Source: Acinetobacter calcoaceticus (GTDB taxonomy: Bacteria > Pseudomonadota > Gammaproteobacteria > Pseudomonadales > Moraxellaceae). From it: a stretch of 64,000 nucleotides of DNA. Made by a program: the position numbers and the translations under genes. Positions 1-8,456 of the stretch are shown here, in pieces. The stretch's first letter is position 1, and each line of letters opens with the position of its first letter. The notes beneath the pieces were generated by a model that ran no database searches, was not told where the DNA came from, and saw only the letters and a list, made by a program, of their open reading frames with translations. Where the stretch lies: assembly GCF_016508255.1 (NCBI RefSeq), contig NZ_JADVKT010000003.1:303832-367831 (forward strand), read 5' to 3'.

Positions 1-2
1 AG

Positions 3-80
3 TGCTGTGGGATACAACAATGGCTGCCTGATTTGAATCCTGATACATATAATTATCAGCTACTTGTCCGTCATAAATAA
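3..80 (+). CDS. C-terminal end of an unidentified protein (cut by window edge)
   Basis: A reading frame open from the window edge codes for about 25 residues and stops at TAA 78-80. It ends in a hydrophobic stretch followed by basic residues (YQLLVRHK), which looks like the last beta-strand of a globular protein. The other two forward frames stop earlier. The piece is too short to name the family. A methyltransferase-like ending is possible but not supported by any motif. Confidence 0.4.
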   Translation, partial: CCGIQQWLPDLNPDTYNYQLLVRHK

Positions 81-418
81 TCATCGTGAAATCTCTACCG
101 TACTATCTATATCCATATTTAAAAAATCACCACCTACCTGTGGCGTTCAGAGATACTAATAGGCGTACCTTAAAAGTTTTGTTTATGTTATGTAATAACG
201 TATCTTTTTCTCAAATATTGCTGCTGAGAGGCAAAAAGATATTCATTAAAATGAAAATTAAAAACTATTTAACTTAAGTTTTTGATATTACTATTTAAAA
301 ATAATTAATCAGATCTTAAATTTGAATATTTTAATTCAGTAATTGCGAATATACTCAAAATCTAAGTCTCTGATTTAAAATGCCACATTTTCTTACAATT
401 TAAGAAGACATCACACGT
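81..418. other. AT-rich intergenic region with no convincing gene
   Basis: This lies between the end of the truncated forward gene and the end of the reverse dusA gene. It is very AT-rich. The only sizeable frame (86-277, 63 codons) has unlike-Acinetobacter composition and no Shine-Dalgarno site. A weak hairpin (AAAAACT pairing with AGTTTTT near 261-284) could help termination, but no strong rho-independent terminator is visible for either flanking gene. Confidence 0.4.
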
Positions 419-1423
419 TTAAGCTTGATGCTCTTGTAAATATTCTTCAGTACGAATTAAAGCTGCTTGCATGTTGCTAATAGCCTGTTCTACATCAGCT
501 AAAGTCTTTGCATTTCCGCCGCTTAGCGCCTGACGCCATTTACGCGCACCTGGTAAATTTTGGAATAAACCTAAAATATGACGTGTAATGATTGATAACG
601 GAGCTCCTTCAGCCATACGTTGTTCAATATAAGGTAGCATTTGTTCCATAATATCGAATCGATTTGGAGACTCTAAATTCCAAAGCTGCCCTAATTCCGC
701 GAGTAAGTACGGGTTATGGTAGGCTTCACGGCCAATCATGACGCCATCAACGTGCTGTAAATGTGTTTGAGTCTCAGCAAAGGTCTTAATCCCGCCGTTA
801 ATTTCAATGGTGAGATGCGGACGGTCTTGCTTTAAACGATAGACATCTTCATAGCGTAAAGGTGGAACTTCACGGTTTTCTTTTGGTGATAGGCCTTTCA
901 AAATAGCAATACGAGCATGCACTACAAAATGAGTGCAACCTGTTGCAGCAACAGTGTCTACGAAATGAAGCATCTCTTCATAAGAGTGCATGTCATCAAT
1001 CCCGATACGGTGTTTTACCGTTACAGGAATATTTACCGCTTTTTGCATGGTATGAATGCATTCAGCAACCAAATCTGGCTCTGCCATTAGGCAAGCACCA
1101 ATTTTATTGTTCTGTACACGGTCACTTGGGCAGCCTACATTGAGGTTAACTTCATCGTAACCCCAGTCTTCAGCCATTTTTGTACAGGTCGCAAGCTCTC
1201 GCGGATTTGAACCGCCCAACTGTAATACGATAGGGTGCTCTTGAGCGCTATAGTCCAAATGACGTTTTGCATCGCCAAAAAGAATCGCGCCTGTGGTGAC
1301 CATTTCGGTATATAGCACAACATTTGGGTTAAACAAGCGTGCAAAGAATCGATAATCCTTTGTAGTCCAGTCCATCATAGGTGCGACAGAAATACGAGGT
1401 TGTAACGATTGAAGTGATTGCAT
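419..1423 (-). CDS. dusA: tRNA-dihydrouridine(20/20a) synthase DusA
   Basis: This FMN flavoenzyme reduces uridines 20 and 20a in the D-loop of tRNAs, using NADPH. The N-terminus has the family signature SVAPMMDWTT, and NVGCPSDRV contains the catalytic cysteine (about residue 98). VKHRIGID and the glycine-rich INGGI and GVMIGR segments contact FMN in the TIM barrel. At 334 residues it matches DusA rather than the shorter DusB or DusC. The start is the ATG at 1423; two extra codons from a TTG are possible but unlikely. It appears to be monocistronic, with an unrelated MFS gene upstream on the same strand about 140 bp away. Confidence 0.93.
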   Translation of the reverse strand: MQSLQSLQPRISVAPMMDWTTKDYRFFARLFNPNVVLYTEMVTTGAILFGDAKRHLDYSAQEHPIVLQLGGSNPRELATCTKMAEDWGYDEVNLNVGCPSDRVQNNKIGACLMAEPDLVAECIHTMQKAVNIPVTVKHRIGIDDMHSYEEMLHFVDTVAATGCTHFVVHARIAILKGLSPKENREVPPLRYEDVYRLKQDRPHLTIEINGGIKTFAETQTHLQHVDGVMIGREAYHNPYLLAELGQLWNLESPNRFDIMEQMLPYIEQRMAEGAPLSIITRHILGLFQNLPGARKWRQALSGGNAKTLADVEQAISNMQAALIRTEEYLQEHQA

Positions 1424-1564
1424 AACCAATAGCCCAAAAGTCGCTAAATTAATGAAAGGGCAGCATTATACGGGGTTTATGCTTGAATCGACAGGGGCAT
1501 TTAACCGAGTAATTTCTAACCACCCTTGTGGTGAATATAGGGGAATGATTTATAACAAGTTACC

Positions 1565-2755
1565 TTATTGAGAAACCATTTTCTTTTTTTGTAAGATCGT
1601 ATCGAACATGCCAAATAAAATACAAAGAACAACTAACCCGATACCTGCAAGGCAAGTCATGGGCCATCCGCCATGGTTCCACGCAAAAATTCCTAATGCC
1701 GAACCACCTGCACCACCAATAAAGTATGTGGTCATATAAATGGCATTAATACGAGATTTTGCATCTGGACGTAAACGGAAAATAATGCTCTGGTTGCTGG
1801 TGTGTACAAGTGCGAGTGCTAGCTGAATTAGAGCAAAACCAGCAATATAACTTGAAAGCAAAGTCTGTCCATAATAGAAGCAGAGCCAGCTCAATAAGAA
1901 TAGTCCGCAACCCATCCATGTGAGTAACCCAGTATGTCCTTGATCTGCATATTTACCAATGTAGCGTGTTGATAAGGCACCAAAGATACCGACTAAAGGC
2001 ACTAGTCCAATAAAGAGATCAGGTAAATGATGTGCTGAGGTTAAAAGTAATGCGATGGTGGAATACAGAATACTGACTGATGCAAATGCAAAGCCACCTG
2101 TAAGCGCTCTTAATAATAAACGCTTTTCCTCTTTGAGAAGCTGAGCCATGGAACTAAAGATCTGTCCATAGTTCATTTTCATACGTAAGACATATGGCAA
2201 GCGACTTTTTAAGGTATATGCCAATAGAAGCATTAATATGCCGCTTACGATATAAACCACTTTCCAGTGGAATAAGTTAGAGAATAAACCAGCCAGACTG
2301 GTGGAGAGTAAAATCCCGACCAATAAGCCACTCATTAAAAAACCAATGATCTCGCCAGTTTTTTCAGGTTTTACAGTCATTGTGGCAAGTGGAATCAGCA
2401 CTTGAGCTGCAACCGAAAACAAGCCCGCTAAAATTGTACCGATCCAGAGCATAGGCAAGTTAACAGCAAAAGCAGAAATAAATAGGCCAACTGCACAAAG
2501 TACCATCAAAAACGGAATAGCCTTGGCTTTATTGACGATATCGCCCATTGGAACAATAAAGAGTAGGCCGAGGGCGTAAGATACCTGAGCAAATGTCACT
2601 GTTAAGGCGGCTTGGCCTTGAGTCACGGCAAAGTCTTGTTGAATCGAGTGAATAAGGGGCTGGCAATAATAATTTACACCTGCACATAAACCACATGCTG
2701 CTGCCATCAACCAAAGCAAAGGTTTATTTTGACTGATATCTTCAGGGGTAGACAT
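1565..2755 (-). CDS. MFS transporter (drug/metabolite exporter type)
   Basis: This is a 396-residue inner-membrane protein with about twelve hydrophobic segments and a typical single-domain MFS length. Loop 2-3 holds a degenerate MFS motif A (GDIVNKAKA), and a glycine-rich segment (GGAGGSALG) lies near the C-terminus. It resembles YnfM/arabinose-efflux-like exporters; the substrate cannot be read from sequence. The ATG at 2755 follows a GAGAG Shine-Dalgarno. The RidA-like gene ends only 18 bp upstream on the same strand, so the two probably share one transcript from the SoxR-like promoter at 3212-3242. That suggests export of a redox-active or toxic compound, which is inference. Confidence 0.85.
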   Translation of the reverse strand: MSTPEDISQNKPLLWLMAAACGLCAGVNYYCQPLIHSIQQDFAVTQGQAALTVTFAQVSYALGLLFIVPMGDIVNKAKAIPFLMVLCAVGLFISAFAVNLPMLWIGTILAGLFSVAAQVLIPLATMTVKPEKTGEIIGFLMSGLLVGILLSTSLAGLFSNLFHWKVVYIVSGILMLLLAYTLKSRLPYVLRMKMNYGQIFSSMAQLLKEEKRLLLRALTGGFAFASVSILYSTIALLLTSAHHLPDLFIGLVPLVGIFGALSTRYIGKYADQGHTGLLTWMGCGLFLLSWLCFYYGQTLLSSYIAGFALIQLALALVHTSNQSIIFRLRPDAKSRINAIYMTTYFIGGAGGSALGIFAWNHGGWPMTCLAGIGLVVLCILFGMFDTILQKKKMVSQ

Positions 2756-2773
2756 GATGTTCTCTCGATTTTA

Positions 2774-3181
2774 TTAGGTGTATGCGGTTGCTTCGACTTC
2801 AATGAGCATGTGCTCTAATGCAAGGCGTGGTACAGGAATGAGTGTACAGGCTGGAAAAGGATGATTTTTCCATAAATTTTGCATAATTTTAATCAAAATG
2901 TGATGTTTTTCATCCGAGTGGTCAACAACTAAAACTCTTAAAACAGCTATATCTGTGATTTTTGCGTCTGCTGCTTTCAAGGCATGTTGAATGTTATTAA
3001 TGACTTGGATAACTTGTTCTTCAAAATTTGGGCTTAATTCACCTTTTGAGTTTTCGCCTCCTTGACCTGCAATATGAATAATCTTTTTAAAATTTTCTAC
3101 TACAGCCACATGACTATAAGCATTTGGGGTAGGGTCATATAAAGTTGATGGATTTATAATTTTAAAAGTTTGTTTATTCAT
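2774..3181 (-). CDS. RidA/YjgF/UK114 family protein lacking the deaminase arginine
   Basis: This is a 135-residue single-domain Rid protein. Classical RidA hydrolyses reactive enamines such as 2-aminoacrylate. The fold markers are present: HIAGQGG in place of the ISGQ motif, VINNIQHALKAADAKITD, and a C-terminal IEVEATA strand. The arginine that binds the substrate carboxylate in RidA (the PARS position) is a cysteine here (FPACT), so enamine deaminase activity is doubtful and a Rid4-7-type role is more likely. The ATG at 3181 is chosen because the upstream TTG at 3226 lies inside or ahead of the promoter. It is the first gene of a two-gene unit with the MFS exporter. Confidence 0.85.
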   Translation of the reverse strand: MNKQTFKIINPSTLYDPTPNAYSHVAVVENFKKIIHIAGQGGENSKGELSPNFEEQVIQVINNIQHALKAADAKITDIAVLRVLVVDHSDEKHHILIKIMQNLWKNHPFPACTLIPVPRLALEHMLIEVEATAYT

Positions 3182-3211
3182 GGAACTCAACCGTTCAGTA
3201 AAATTTAGATG

Positions 3212-3242
3212 AGTATCCAACCTCAACTTAAGTTGAGGTCAA
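3212..3242 (-). promoter_or_regulatory. SoxR-like (MerR-family) promoter and operator for the RidA-like/MFS unit
   Basis: On the minus strand, -35 TTGACC (3237-3242) and -10 GATACT (3212-3217) are separated by 19 bp. This over-long spacer is typical of promoters remodelled by MerR-family activators. The spacer is filled by a perfect 20-bp palindrome, ACCTCAACTTAAGTTGAGGT (3220-3239). Its outer arms CCTCAA/TTGAGG match the E. coli SoxR site; only the central six bases differ. No merR-type gene is in the window, so the regulator acts in trans. Confidence 0.72.
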
Positions 3243-3248
3243 GAGAAT

Positions 3249-4175
3249 TTAATGTTTTAGTCTTTTCTTTCTGAGTGTAATCATCATCACCCCAATAATA
3301 TTTAAAATACAGCCGAACCATTGCCACATATTGAGATGTTCATTTAGAAAACTAACTGCAAGCAAAATGGTTAAAACAGGTCCAATTGAGGCAATCATGG
3401 CAGATTGTGAAGCACCCAGTCGTTCAATACTTTGTATGAGCATGATGGTGGGTAAAACAGTGACAAAAAGACCTAAACTGACGCCATACCAAATTACATT
3501 AGAGGGTAATTGCAAGAAGAGTTGAATTGGGTGGGGAGTGCTTAACGTGTAGTGCGTCAAAGTACAAATACAAGCGACTGTTAAAGCTAAACCTGTGAAA
3601 TTCCAAGAACCAAATTTTTTTATGAGTGGAGGAGTTAGTAATAAATATCCTGCAAAAGCCACGGCACTTGCAAACACGAAACTTGTACCCAACCAGAAGT
3701 TGCCCTGAATTGGTGCGTTGTTGTGCTCTTGCAGCATAACCAATACAGTTCCACCATAACTAAGGAAAATGGCGAACAAACTTTTTGCATCTAATTTTTG
3801 TTTGTAGAGCAGACTCGATGCTATGACGGTGAGTGTGGGATATAGAAATAGAATAATTCGTTCAAGTGAGGCACTAATAAACATAAGACCCATAAAATCG
3901 AGCCAGCTAGCAAAGTAGTAGCCTAAGAGACCGGCAAAAATTAAAATTAGCCAATCCTTCTTTTTTATGCCCTGATTATGATGCCTGTTAAACCAGCAAA
4001 TTAAGAGAAAGAACGGTAAAGCGCTTAACATGCGTAAAGCCATCAGGACGGTACCGTCTACTAATGGAGAGAGGGCATAAGTCTGTTTAATAAATATAGC
4101 TTTTGTACTGAATAGAAAAGCAGAGCAAAGAGCAAAAAAAGACCCGATTTGAAACGAAGATAAAGAAATTTTCAT
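3249..4175 (-). CDS. EamA/DMT-family permease
   Basis: This is a 308-residue inner-membrane protein with about ten hydrophobic helices arranged as two EamA repeats. The second half carries the usual SQSAMIASIGPVLTILLAV and LNEHLNMWQWFGCILNIIGV pattern. DMT exporters of this type move amino acids, nucleotides or other metabolites; the substrate is not predictable here. The ATG at 4175 is preferred over a TTG two codons upstream. The gene ends only 7 bp before the -35 of the SoxR-like promoter, so read-through into the RidA-like gene is conceivable. Confidence 0.85.
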   Translation of the reverse strand: MKISLSSFQIGSFFALCSAFLFSTKAIFIKQTYALSPLVDGTVLMALRMLSALPFFLLICWFNRHHNQGIKKKDWLILIFAGLLGYYFASWLDFMGLMFISASLERIILFLYPTLTVIASSLLYKQKLDAKSLFAIFLSYGGTVLVMLQEHNNAPIQGNFWLGTSFVFASAVAFAGYLLLTPPLIKKFGSWNFTGLALTVACICTLTHYTLSTPHPIQLFLQLPSNVIWYGVSLGLFVTVLPTIMLIQSIERLGASQSAMIASIGPVLTILLAVSFLNEHLNMWQWFGCILNIIGVMMITLRKKRLKH

Positions 4176-4358
4176 ATACAAGACTGTATAAGAGAGACTA
4201 TTGTCTGTAAAAAAATAAAAAGCTTCCTATATTACACCTCAAATCAAATATCGTGAATCATCAGTTCAAAATATGGGTATTTATTAAATAAATATTGGGT
4301 GGTATTTTAAAAAAGTTCAATTAGAATCCAAATTCTGTACAAAGAATACACATGGGGG

Positions 4359-4384
4359 AAACATTGCAGCTTGCAATGTTTTTG
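4359..4384 (+). promoter_or_regulatory. Stable hairpin with T-run in the pntAA leader (possible attenuator)
   Basis: A perfect 10-bp inverted repeat (AAACATTGCA at 4359-4368, TGCAATGTTT at 4372-4381) with a 3-nt loop is followed by further Ts. It lies 30 nt before the pntAA start and downstream of a plausible weak promoter (TTCAAT, 16 bp, TACAAA). The shape is that of an intrinsic terminator placed in a 5' leader. Whether it terminates, or only stabilises the mRNA, is unknown. Confidence 0.45.
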
Positions 4385-4413
4385 ACAATGAGAAATTAGC
4401 TTGAGGAACGCTC

Positions 4414-5541
4414 ATGCAGATCGGAATCCCAACCGAAACTGTCGTCGGTGAAAATCGTGTAGCTGCTACGCCAGAGACAGTAAAGAAGTTGATTAGCGCT
4501 GGTCATAGCGTTGTGATTGAACGTGGTGCCGGTGTAAAGGCTGCGTACATTGACAGTGCTTATGAACAGGTCGGTGCAACCATTACGGATGATGCCTATA
4601 CGGGTAGTCAAATTATTTTGAAAGTTCGTGCGCCACAAGGCGGGGAAATTCAAAAACTTGCAGCAAATACTGCTGTTGTAGCAATGTTTGATCCTTATCG
4701 TAATACCGAGCTAGATCAGTTTGCGAATCAGCAAGTTTCTGCTTTTGCATTGGAATTGCTTCCTCGTACGCTTTCTCGTGCGCAGAACATGGACGTATTG
4801 TCTTCTCAGGCAAACCTTTCTGGTTATAAATCAGTTTTGCTTGCTGCTGCTGAATATCAACGTATGTTCCCAATGCTTATGACTGCTGCTGGTACTGTAA
4901 AACCTGCTCGTGTTGTTATTATGGGCGTGGGCGTTGCAGGTCTTCAGGCAATTGCAACGGCAAAACGTTTAGGTGCAATTGTTGAAGCAACTGATTTACG
5001 TCCTACAGCAAGAGATCAGGTTGAATCCTTAGGCGGTAAGTGGCTAGACGTACCAATGTCTGAAGAGGAAAAACAACGCGCAGCAGATGCCGCTAAAAAT
5101 GGTTATGGATGGATGCCGGGTGAGCAATACATCAAAGACCAAGCTGCGATTGTTGATAAGGCTGTTTCTAACGCTGACATCGTGATTACGACTGCGTTGC
5201 TACCAGGTCGTGATGCGCCACGTTTAATTAAGGCTGAAACTGTTGCCAAGATGAAACCGGGTTCTGTCATTTTAGATATGGCTGTTGAAACTGGCGGTAA
5301 CGTTGAGGGCTCTAAAGTGGGTGAGACTGTTTTTACAGAAAATGGCGTGAAAATTTTGGGTGTTCCAAATATTCCAGCAACTGTAGCGACAGAAGCTTCT
5401 GCATTATATGCACGTAACGTTTTTAATTTCGTAGAGACTTTATTCGACAAAGAGAAAAACTTTGCGATTAATCAAGAAGACGAAATCCAAAAAGCCCTAT
5501 TGGTCACTCATGGCGGTCAAGTACTGCTTAAGCGTGGTTAA
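4414..5541 (+). CDS. pntAA: NAD(P) transhydrogenase alpha subunit part 1 (NAD-binding domain I)
   Basis: This is the soluble dI domain of the proton-translocating transhydrogenase, which transfers hydride from NADH to NADP+ at the cost of proton re-entry. The 375-residue chain opens with MQIGIPTET, has the AlaDH/PNT_N fold, then a Rossmann site [22 protein letters not shown] (split from the membrane part) and the [13 protein letters not shown] loop. [14 protein letters not shown] is a family signature. In E. coli dI and the first membrane helices form one PntA chain; here they are separate genes, as in Rhodospirillum and Pseudomonas. An AGGAA site precedes the ATG, and pntAB follows after 11 bp. 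Confidence 0.95.
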   Translation: MQIGIPTETVVGENRVAATPETVKKLISAGHSVVIERGAGVKAAYIDSAYEQVGATITDDAYTGSQIILKVRAPQGGEIQKLAANTAVVAMFDPYRNTELDQFANQQVSAFALELLPRTLSRAQNMDVLSSQANLSGYKSVLLAAAEYQRMFPMLMTAAGTVKPARVVIMGVGVAGLQAIATAKRLGAIVEATDLRPTARDQVESLGGKWLDVPMSEEEKQRAADAAKNGYGWMPGEQYIKDQAAIVDKAVSNADIVITTALLPGRDAPRLIKAETVAKMKPGSVILDMAVETGGNVEGSKVGETVFTENGVKILGVPNIPATVATEASALYARNVFNFVETLFDKEKNFAINQEDEIQKALLVTHGGQVLLKRG

Positions 5542-5552
5542 GGAGATTTTTC

Positions 5553-5867
5553 ATGGTTGAAACTATTACAATTTTCGTCCTTGCCATCTTCGTAGGTTAT
5601 TACGTAGTTTGGGGTGTTACACCAGCTTTACATACGCCACTTATGGCGGTAACGAATGCGTTGTCATCTATTATTGTAGTGGGTGCGATGTTGCAAACTG
5701 TGGGTCTACCTATTTTGGGCGTAGATGCTAACGTTGCATTTCAAAGTGTGAATGTGGTGAGCGTACTTGGTGCGATTGCAGTATTTTTGGCAAGCATTAA
5801 TATTTTCGGTGGCTTTGCAGTAACTGCACGCATGCTGGAAATGTTCAAGCCTAAGCAAAAGAAATAA
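5553..5867 (+). CDS. pntAB: NAD(P) transhydrogenase alpha subunit part 2 (membrane segment)
   Basis: This small hydrophobic 104-residue protein has about three to four helices, matching the membrane part fused to the C-terminus of PntA in E. coli. Conserved features are [19 protein letters not shown] and [14 protein letters not shown], the latter leading into the cytoplasmic end. It forms part of the proton channel (dII) with PntB. It is the middle gene of the pnt operon, 11 bp after pntAA and 12 bp before pntB, with a good AAGGAG site. Confidence 0.95.
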   Translation: MVETITIFVLAIFVGYYVVWGVTPALHTPLMAVTNALSSIIVVGAMLQTVGLPILGVDANVAFQSVNVVSVLGAIAVFLASINIFGGFAVTARMLEMFKPKQKK

Positions 5868-5879
5868 GAGGGCTTTGAC

Positions 5880-7334
5880 ATGGAATTTATTCAAGCAAAT
5901 GCAAACTGGTTGTACCTTGTTGGCGCAATTCTCTTTATCTTGACGCTTCGTGGCTTGTCTGGTCCTAAAACAGCAATTCAGGGTAACCGTTACGGTATGA
6001 TCGCGATGGCGATTGCGGTTGTAACGACCTTCTTTGTTGCAAACAACCCAGTGATCTGGATGATTGTTGGAGCAATGGTGTTAGGTGCAATTGTAGGTAT
6101 TGCTCGTGCACGCACTGTACCAATGACTCAAATGCCAGAAACAGTTGCACTCATGCACTCTTTGGTTGGTTTGGCTGCTGTTTTAATTGCAATTGCTGCA
6201 ATTTTGCATAACAACCAACTTGCTGAATTGTTTGCTCAAAATGAAGCTGCTTTAACAGCTGCTGGTGTACAACATGTGCACATGAGTAGTGTTCACTTAT
6301 TTGAATTGTTCGTTGGTTGTTTCGTAGGTGCGATTACCTTTACTGCATCTGTATTTGCGTACGGTAAATTAGCTGCAAAAAAATGGGCGAAAACAATTTC
6401 TGGTGCATGGGTTAAACCTGTTCAAGCGCTTATCTTTATTGCGATGTTGGCTTGTGGTTTTTACTTCTTCACGACTGGCAACATGACTGCATTCTGGGCA
6501 ATGACAGCACTTGCACTTGCATTTGGCTGGGTATGGATTGCACCAGTAGGTGGTGGTGATATGCCTGTAGTGGTATCGCTTCTTAACTCATTCTCTGGTT
6601 GGGCAGCAGCAGGAATTGGTTTTACTCTTGAAAACAACATGTTGATCGTTGCAGGTTCGCTTGTAGGTTCATCTGGTGCGATTCTGTCGTACATCATGTG
6701 TAAAGCAATGAACCGTTCGATCATCAACGTATTGTTTGGTGGTGCAATGGGTGGTGCAGCAGTTGCTACAGCAGCCAAAGGTGATCAAGTTCAGCGTAAC
6801 CATCGTTCAGGTTCTGCCGATGATGCTGGCTTCTTGATGTCAAATGCCGACAGCGTTGTGATTGTACCAGGTTATGGTATGGCACAAGGTCGTGCACAAA
6901 ATGCTGTAAAAGAATTGTGTGAGATTCTAAAAGAGCAAGGTGTTCGCGTTCGTTTTGCAATCCATCCAGTTGCTGGTCGTATGCCTGGTCATATGAACGT
7001 ATTACTTGCTGAAGCGGACGTAGCATATGAAGACATTTTGGAAATGGATGAGATTAACTCAGACTTCCCTGCAACAGATGTTGTACTTGTAATTGGTGCA
7101 AACGATGTAGTTAACCCTGCTGCAAAAGATGATCCAACTTCACCGATTTATGGTATGCCGATTCTTGAAGCACATAAAGCACGTACAATCATGGTGATTA
7201 AGCGTTCTATGGCAACAGGTTATGCAGGTCTAGACAATGACTTGTTCTATAACGAAAAAACAATGATGATCTTTGGTGATGCTAAGAAAGTTGTTGAAGA
7301 TATGACGAAAGCAATCAATGGTGGTGGTCACTAA
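5880..7334 (+). CDS. pntB: NAD(P) transhydrogenase beta subunit
   Basis: This 484-residue protein carries the remaining dII membrane helices (about residues 1-260) and the NADP-binding dIII domain. Visible dIII signatures are VIVPGYGMAQGRAQNAV, the FAIHPVAGRMPGHMNVLLAEA loop (split around the glycines), VVLVIGANDVVNP and IKRSMATGYAG. These are the standard NADP-contacting segments. The length agrees with PntB of other bacteria. It is the last gene of the pnt operon, closed by a strong terminator 21 bp downstream. Confidence 0.96.
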   Translation: MEFIQANANWLYLVGAILFILTLRGLSGPKTAIQGNRYGMIAMAIAVVTTFFVANNPVIWMIVGAMVLGAIVGIARARTVPMTQMPETVALMHSLVGLAAVLIAIAAILHNNQLAELFAQNEAALTAAGVQHVHMSSVHLFELFVGCFVGAITFTASVFAYGKLAAKKWAKTISGAWVKPVQALIFIAMLACGFYFFTTGNMTAFWAMTALALAFGWVWIAPVGGGDMPVVVSLLNSFSGWAAAGIGFTLENNMLIVAGSLVGSSGAILSYIMCKAMNRSIINVLFGGAMGGAAVATAAKGDQVQRNHRSGSADDAGFLMSNADSVVIVPGYGMAQGRAQNAVKELCEILKEQGVRVRFAIHPVAGRMPGHMNVLLAEADVAYEDILEMDEINSDFPATDVVLVIGANDVVNPAAKDDPTSPIYGMPILEAHKARTIMVIKRSMATGYAGLDNDLFYNEKTMMIFGDAKKVVEDMTKAINGGGH

Positions 7335-7355
7335 TCTGACCTTAATCAGGATTGT

Positions 7356-7382
7356 AAAAGCCACCTTCGGGTGGCTTTTTTA
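7356..7382. terminator. Bidirectional terminator between pntB and an SDR gene
   Basis: AAAAGCCACC, loop TTCG, GGTGGCTTTT, then a T-run. The stem is GC-rich and A/T runs flank both sides, so it can serve pntB on the plus strand and the converging SDR gene on the minus strand. Confidence 0.9.
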
Positions 7383-7396
7383 TTGGAGGCATATTC

Positions 7397-8218
7397 TTAA
7401 AGAAACTTTTCAACCAGATCCATGGATTGCTGATAAAGATTGCGTGCCAGTTGTTGATTCTTGGCGTGCGCAGATTTCCAGTTTGGCATGTGGGCACTGA
7501 CATATTCACCATTACGGTTCTGCCATGCATCTCCGATTGCCATTTCTGTAATAAGGTTTGCTGGAACGGAAGTGGGTACTAAGCCTAATTTCATGGCGGC
7601 ATAAACAGGTTTTGGTAAGTCACGATAAATATCGGAAGCAACTCCACCCGGATGTAATGCATTATTGGTAATTGTGCTATCTGCTAGTTGTTCTGCTAAC
7701 GCATTGCTAAACAATAAATTTGCAAGCTTCGATTGCCCATAATAGAACAGGGGATTGTAAAAACCTTCTGCACGAAATTTATTGGGTTTAATTGAGCCAA
7801 CCCAGTGTGCAATAGATGCTAGATGAATAATGCGTGCTTTGGGGGATTGTTTTAAAACTGGAAGGAGTTTTTGAGTTAATAAAAAATGACCTAAATAATT
7901 AACCCCGAATTGTTGCTCAAAACCCTCAGTAGTCAGTTGTTTCGTTTTAGCAAATAACCCAGCATTATTAATGAGTACATCAAGACTACCGTATCGATCT
8001 GCAATTTCATTGGCTGCTTTTCGGGTTAACTCAAGGCTGTTTAGATCGAGAGAAACTAAATCGACTTGTCCTTGATTAAGCGAAAGTAATTTGTTTTGCG
8101 CATCTTGCGCTTTTGCTGGATTTCGGCACGCTAAAATAACATGTTGCCCTTGTTTAACGAGTTGTTCTGCTGTGGCGAAACCAATCCCTGTGTTGGCACC
8201 CGTAATTAATATCTTCAC
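7397..8218 (-). CDS. Short-chain dehydrogenase/reductase (retinol dehydrogenase-like)
   Basis: This is a classical SDR of 273 residues. It has the dinucleotide-binding motif TGANTGIG at the N-terminus, NNAG after strand 4, the active-site serine in LASIAHW, and the YGQSK catalytic pair. The long C-terminal part (ALHPGGVASDIYRDLP onwards) is like RDH/WW-oxidoreductase-type SDRs; the substrate is unknown. The start is the GTG at 8218, because CGGAG sits 8 nt upstream of it and the longer frame would need a TTG without a ribosome site. A 13-bp palindrome lies about 65 bp upstream and may be an operator. Confidence 0.85.
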   Translation of the reverse strand: MKILITGANTGIGFATAEQLVKQGQHVILACRNPAKAQDAQNKLLSLNQGQVDLVSLDLNSLELTRKAANEIADRYGSLDVLINNAGLFAKTKQLTTEGFEQQFGVNYLGHFLLTQKLLPVLKQSPKARIIHLASIAHWVGSIKPNKFRAEGFYNPLFYYGQSKLANLLFSNALAEQLADSTITNNALHPGGVASDIYRDLPKPVYAAMKLGLVPTSVPANLITEMAIGDAWQNRNGEYVSAHMPNWKSAHAKNQQLARNLYQQSMDLVEKFL

Positions 8219-8283
8219 TTTCTGTACTCCGGTTATGCTATTTATTGGTGGGGACTTCAAGAATATGTATAGTGCTTCAAATC

Positions 8284-8296
8284 TGACAATTTGTCA
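8284..8296. promoter_or_regulatory. Palindrome upstream of the SDR gene (candidate operator)
   Basis: TGACAATTTGTCA is a perfect 6+1+6 palindrome that overlaps the most likely promoter area of the reverse SDR gene; a TTGACA lies beside it on the minus strand. The size suits a TetR- or MarR-type dimer. No regulator gene is adjacent. Confidence 0.3.
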
Positions 8297-8414
8297 TGTC
8301 AAATTTGGAAAAGGGTGATGACTGGTTTTAGATATCAGGTTTTGGGAAGGTTTGGAGTTCTGTTGCTTTAAAGAGTAAAGCTAATCGGAATATTTCTCTA
8401 TTTGTATACAAATA

Positions 8415-8443
8415 AAAAAGCGGCTCAAAAGAGCCGCTTTTTT
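8415..8443. terminator. Terminator downstream of rsfS
   Basis: AGCGGCTC, loop AAAA, GAGCCGCT, flanked by A- and T-runs on both sides. It closes rsfS on the minus strand, 14 bp after its stop codon. Confidence 0.9.
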
Positions 8444-8456
8444 AAAAAGCAAAATT

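Noticed and set aside
86..277. 63-codon forward frame near the window start
   Set aside because: No ribosome site, unusual composition for this genome, and the frame lies in an AT-rich gap with no sign of conserved domain.
943..1143. Forward frame opposite dusA
   Set aside because: Shadow of a well-supported reverse gene; composition is that of antisense codons.
4613..4873. Reverse frame inside pntAA
   Set aside because: Antisense of a conserved gene; Gln-rich by complement, with no start signal.
6461..6778. 105-codon reverse frame inside pntB
   Set aside because: It is long only because pntB uses GC-richer membrane codons; it has no ribosome site and no recognisable protein.
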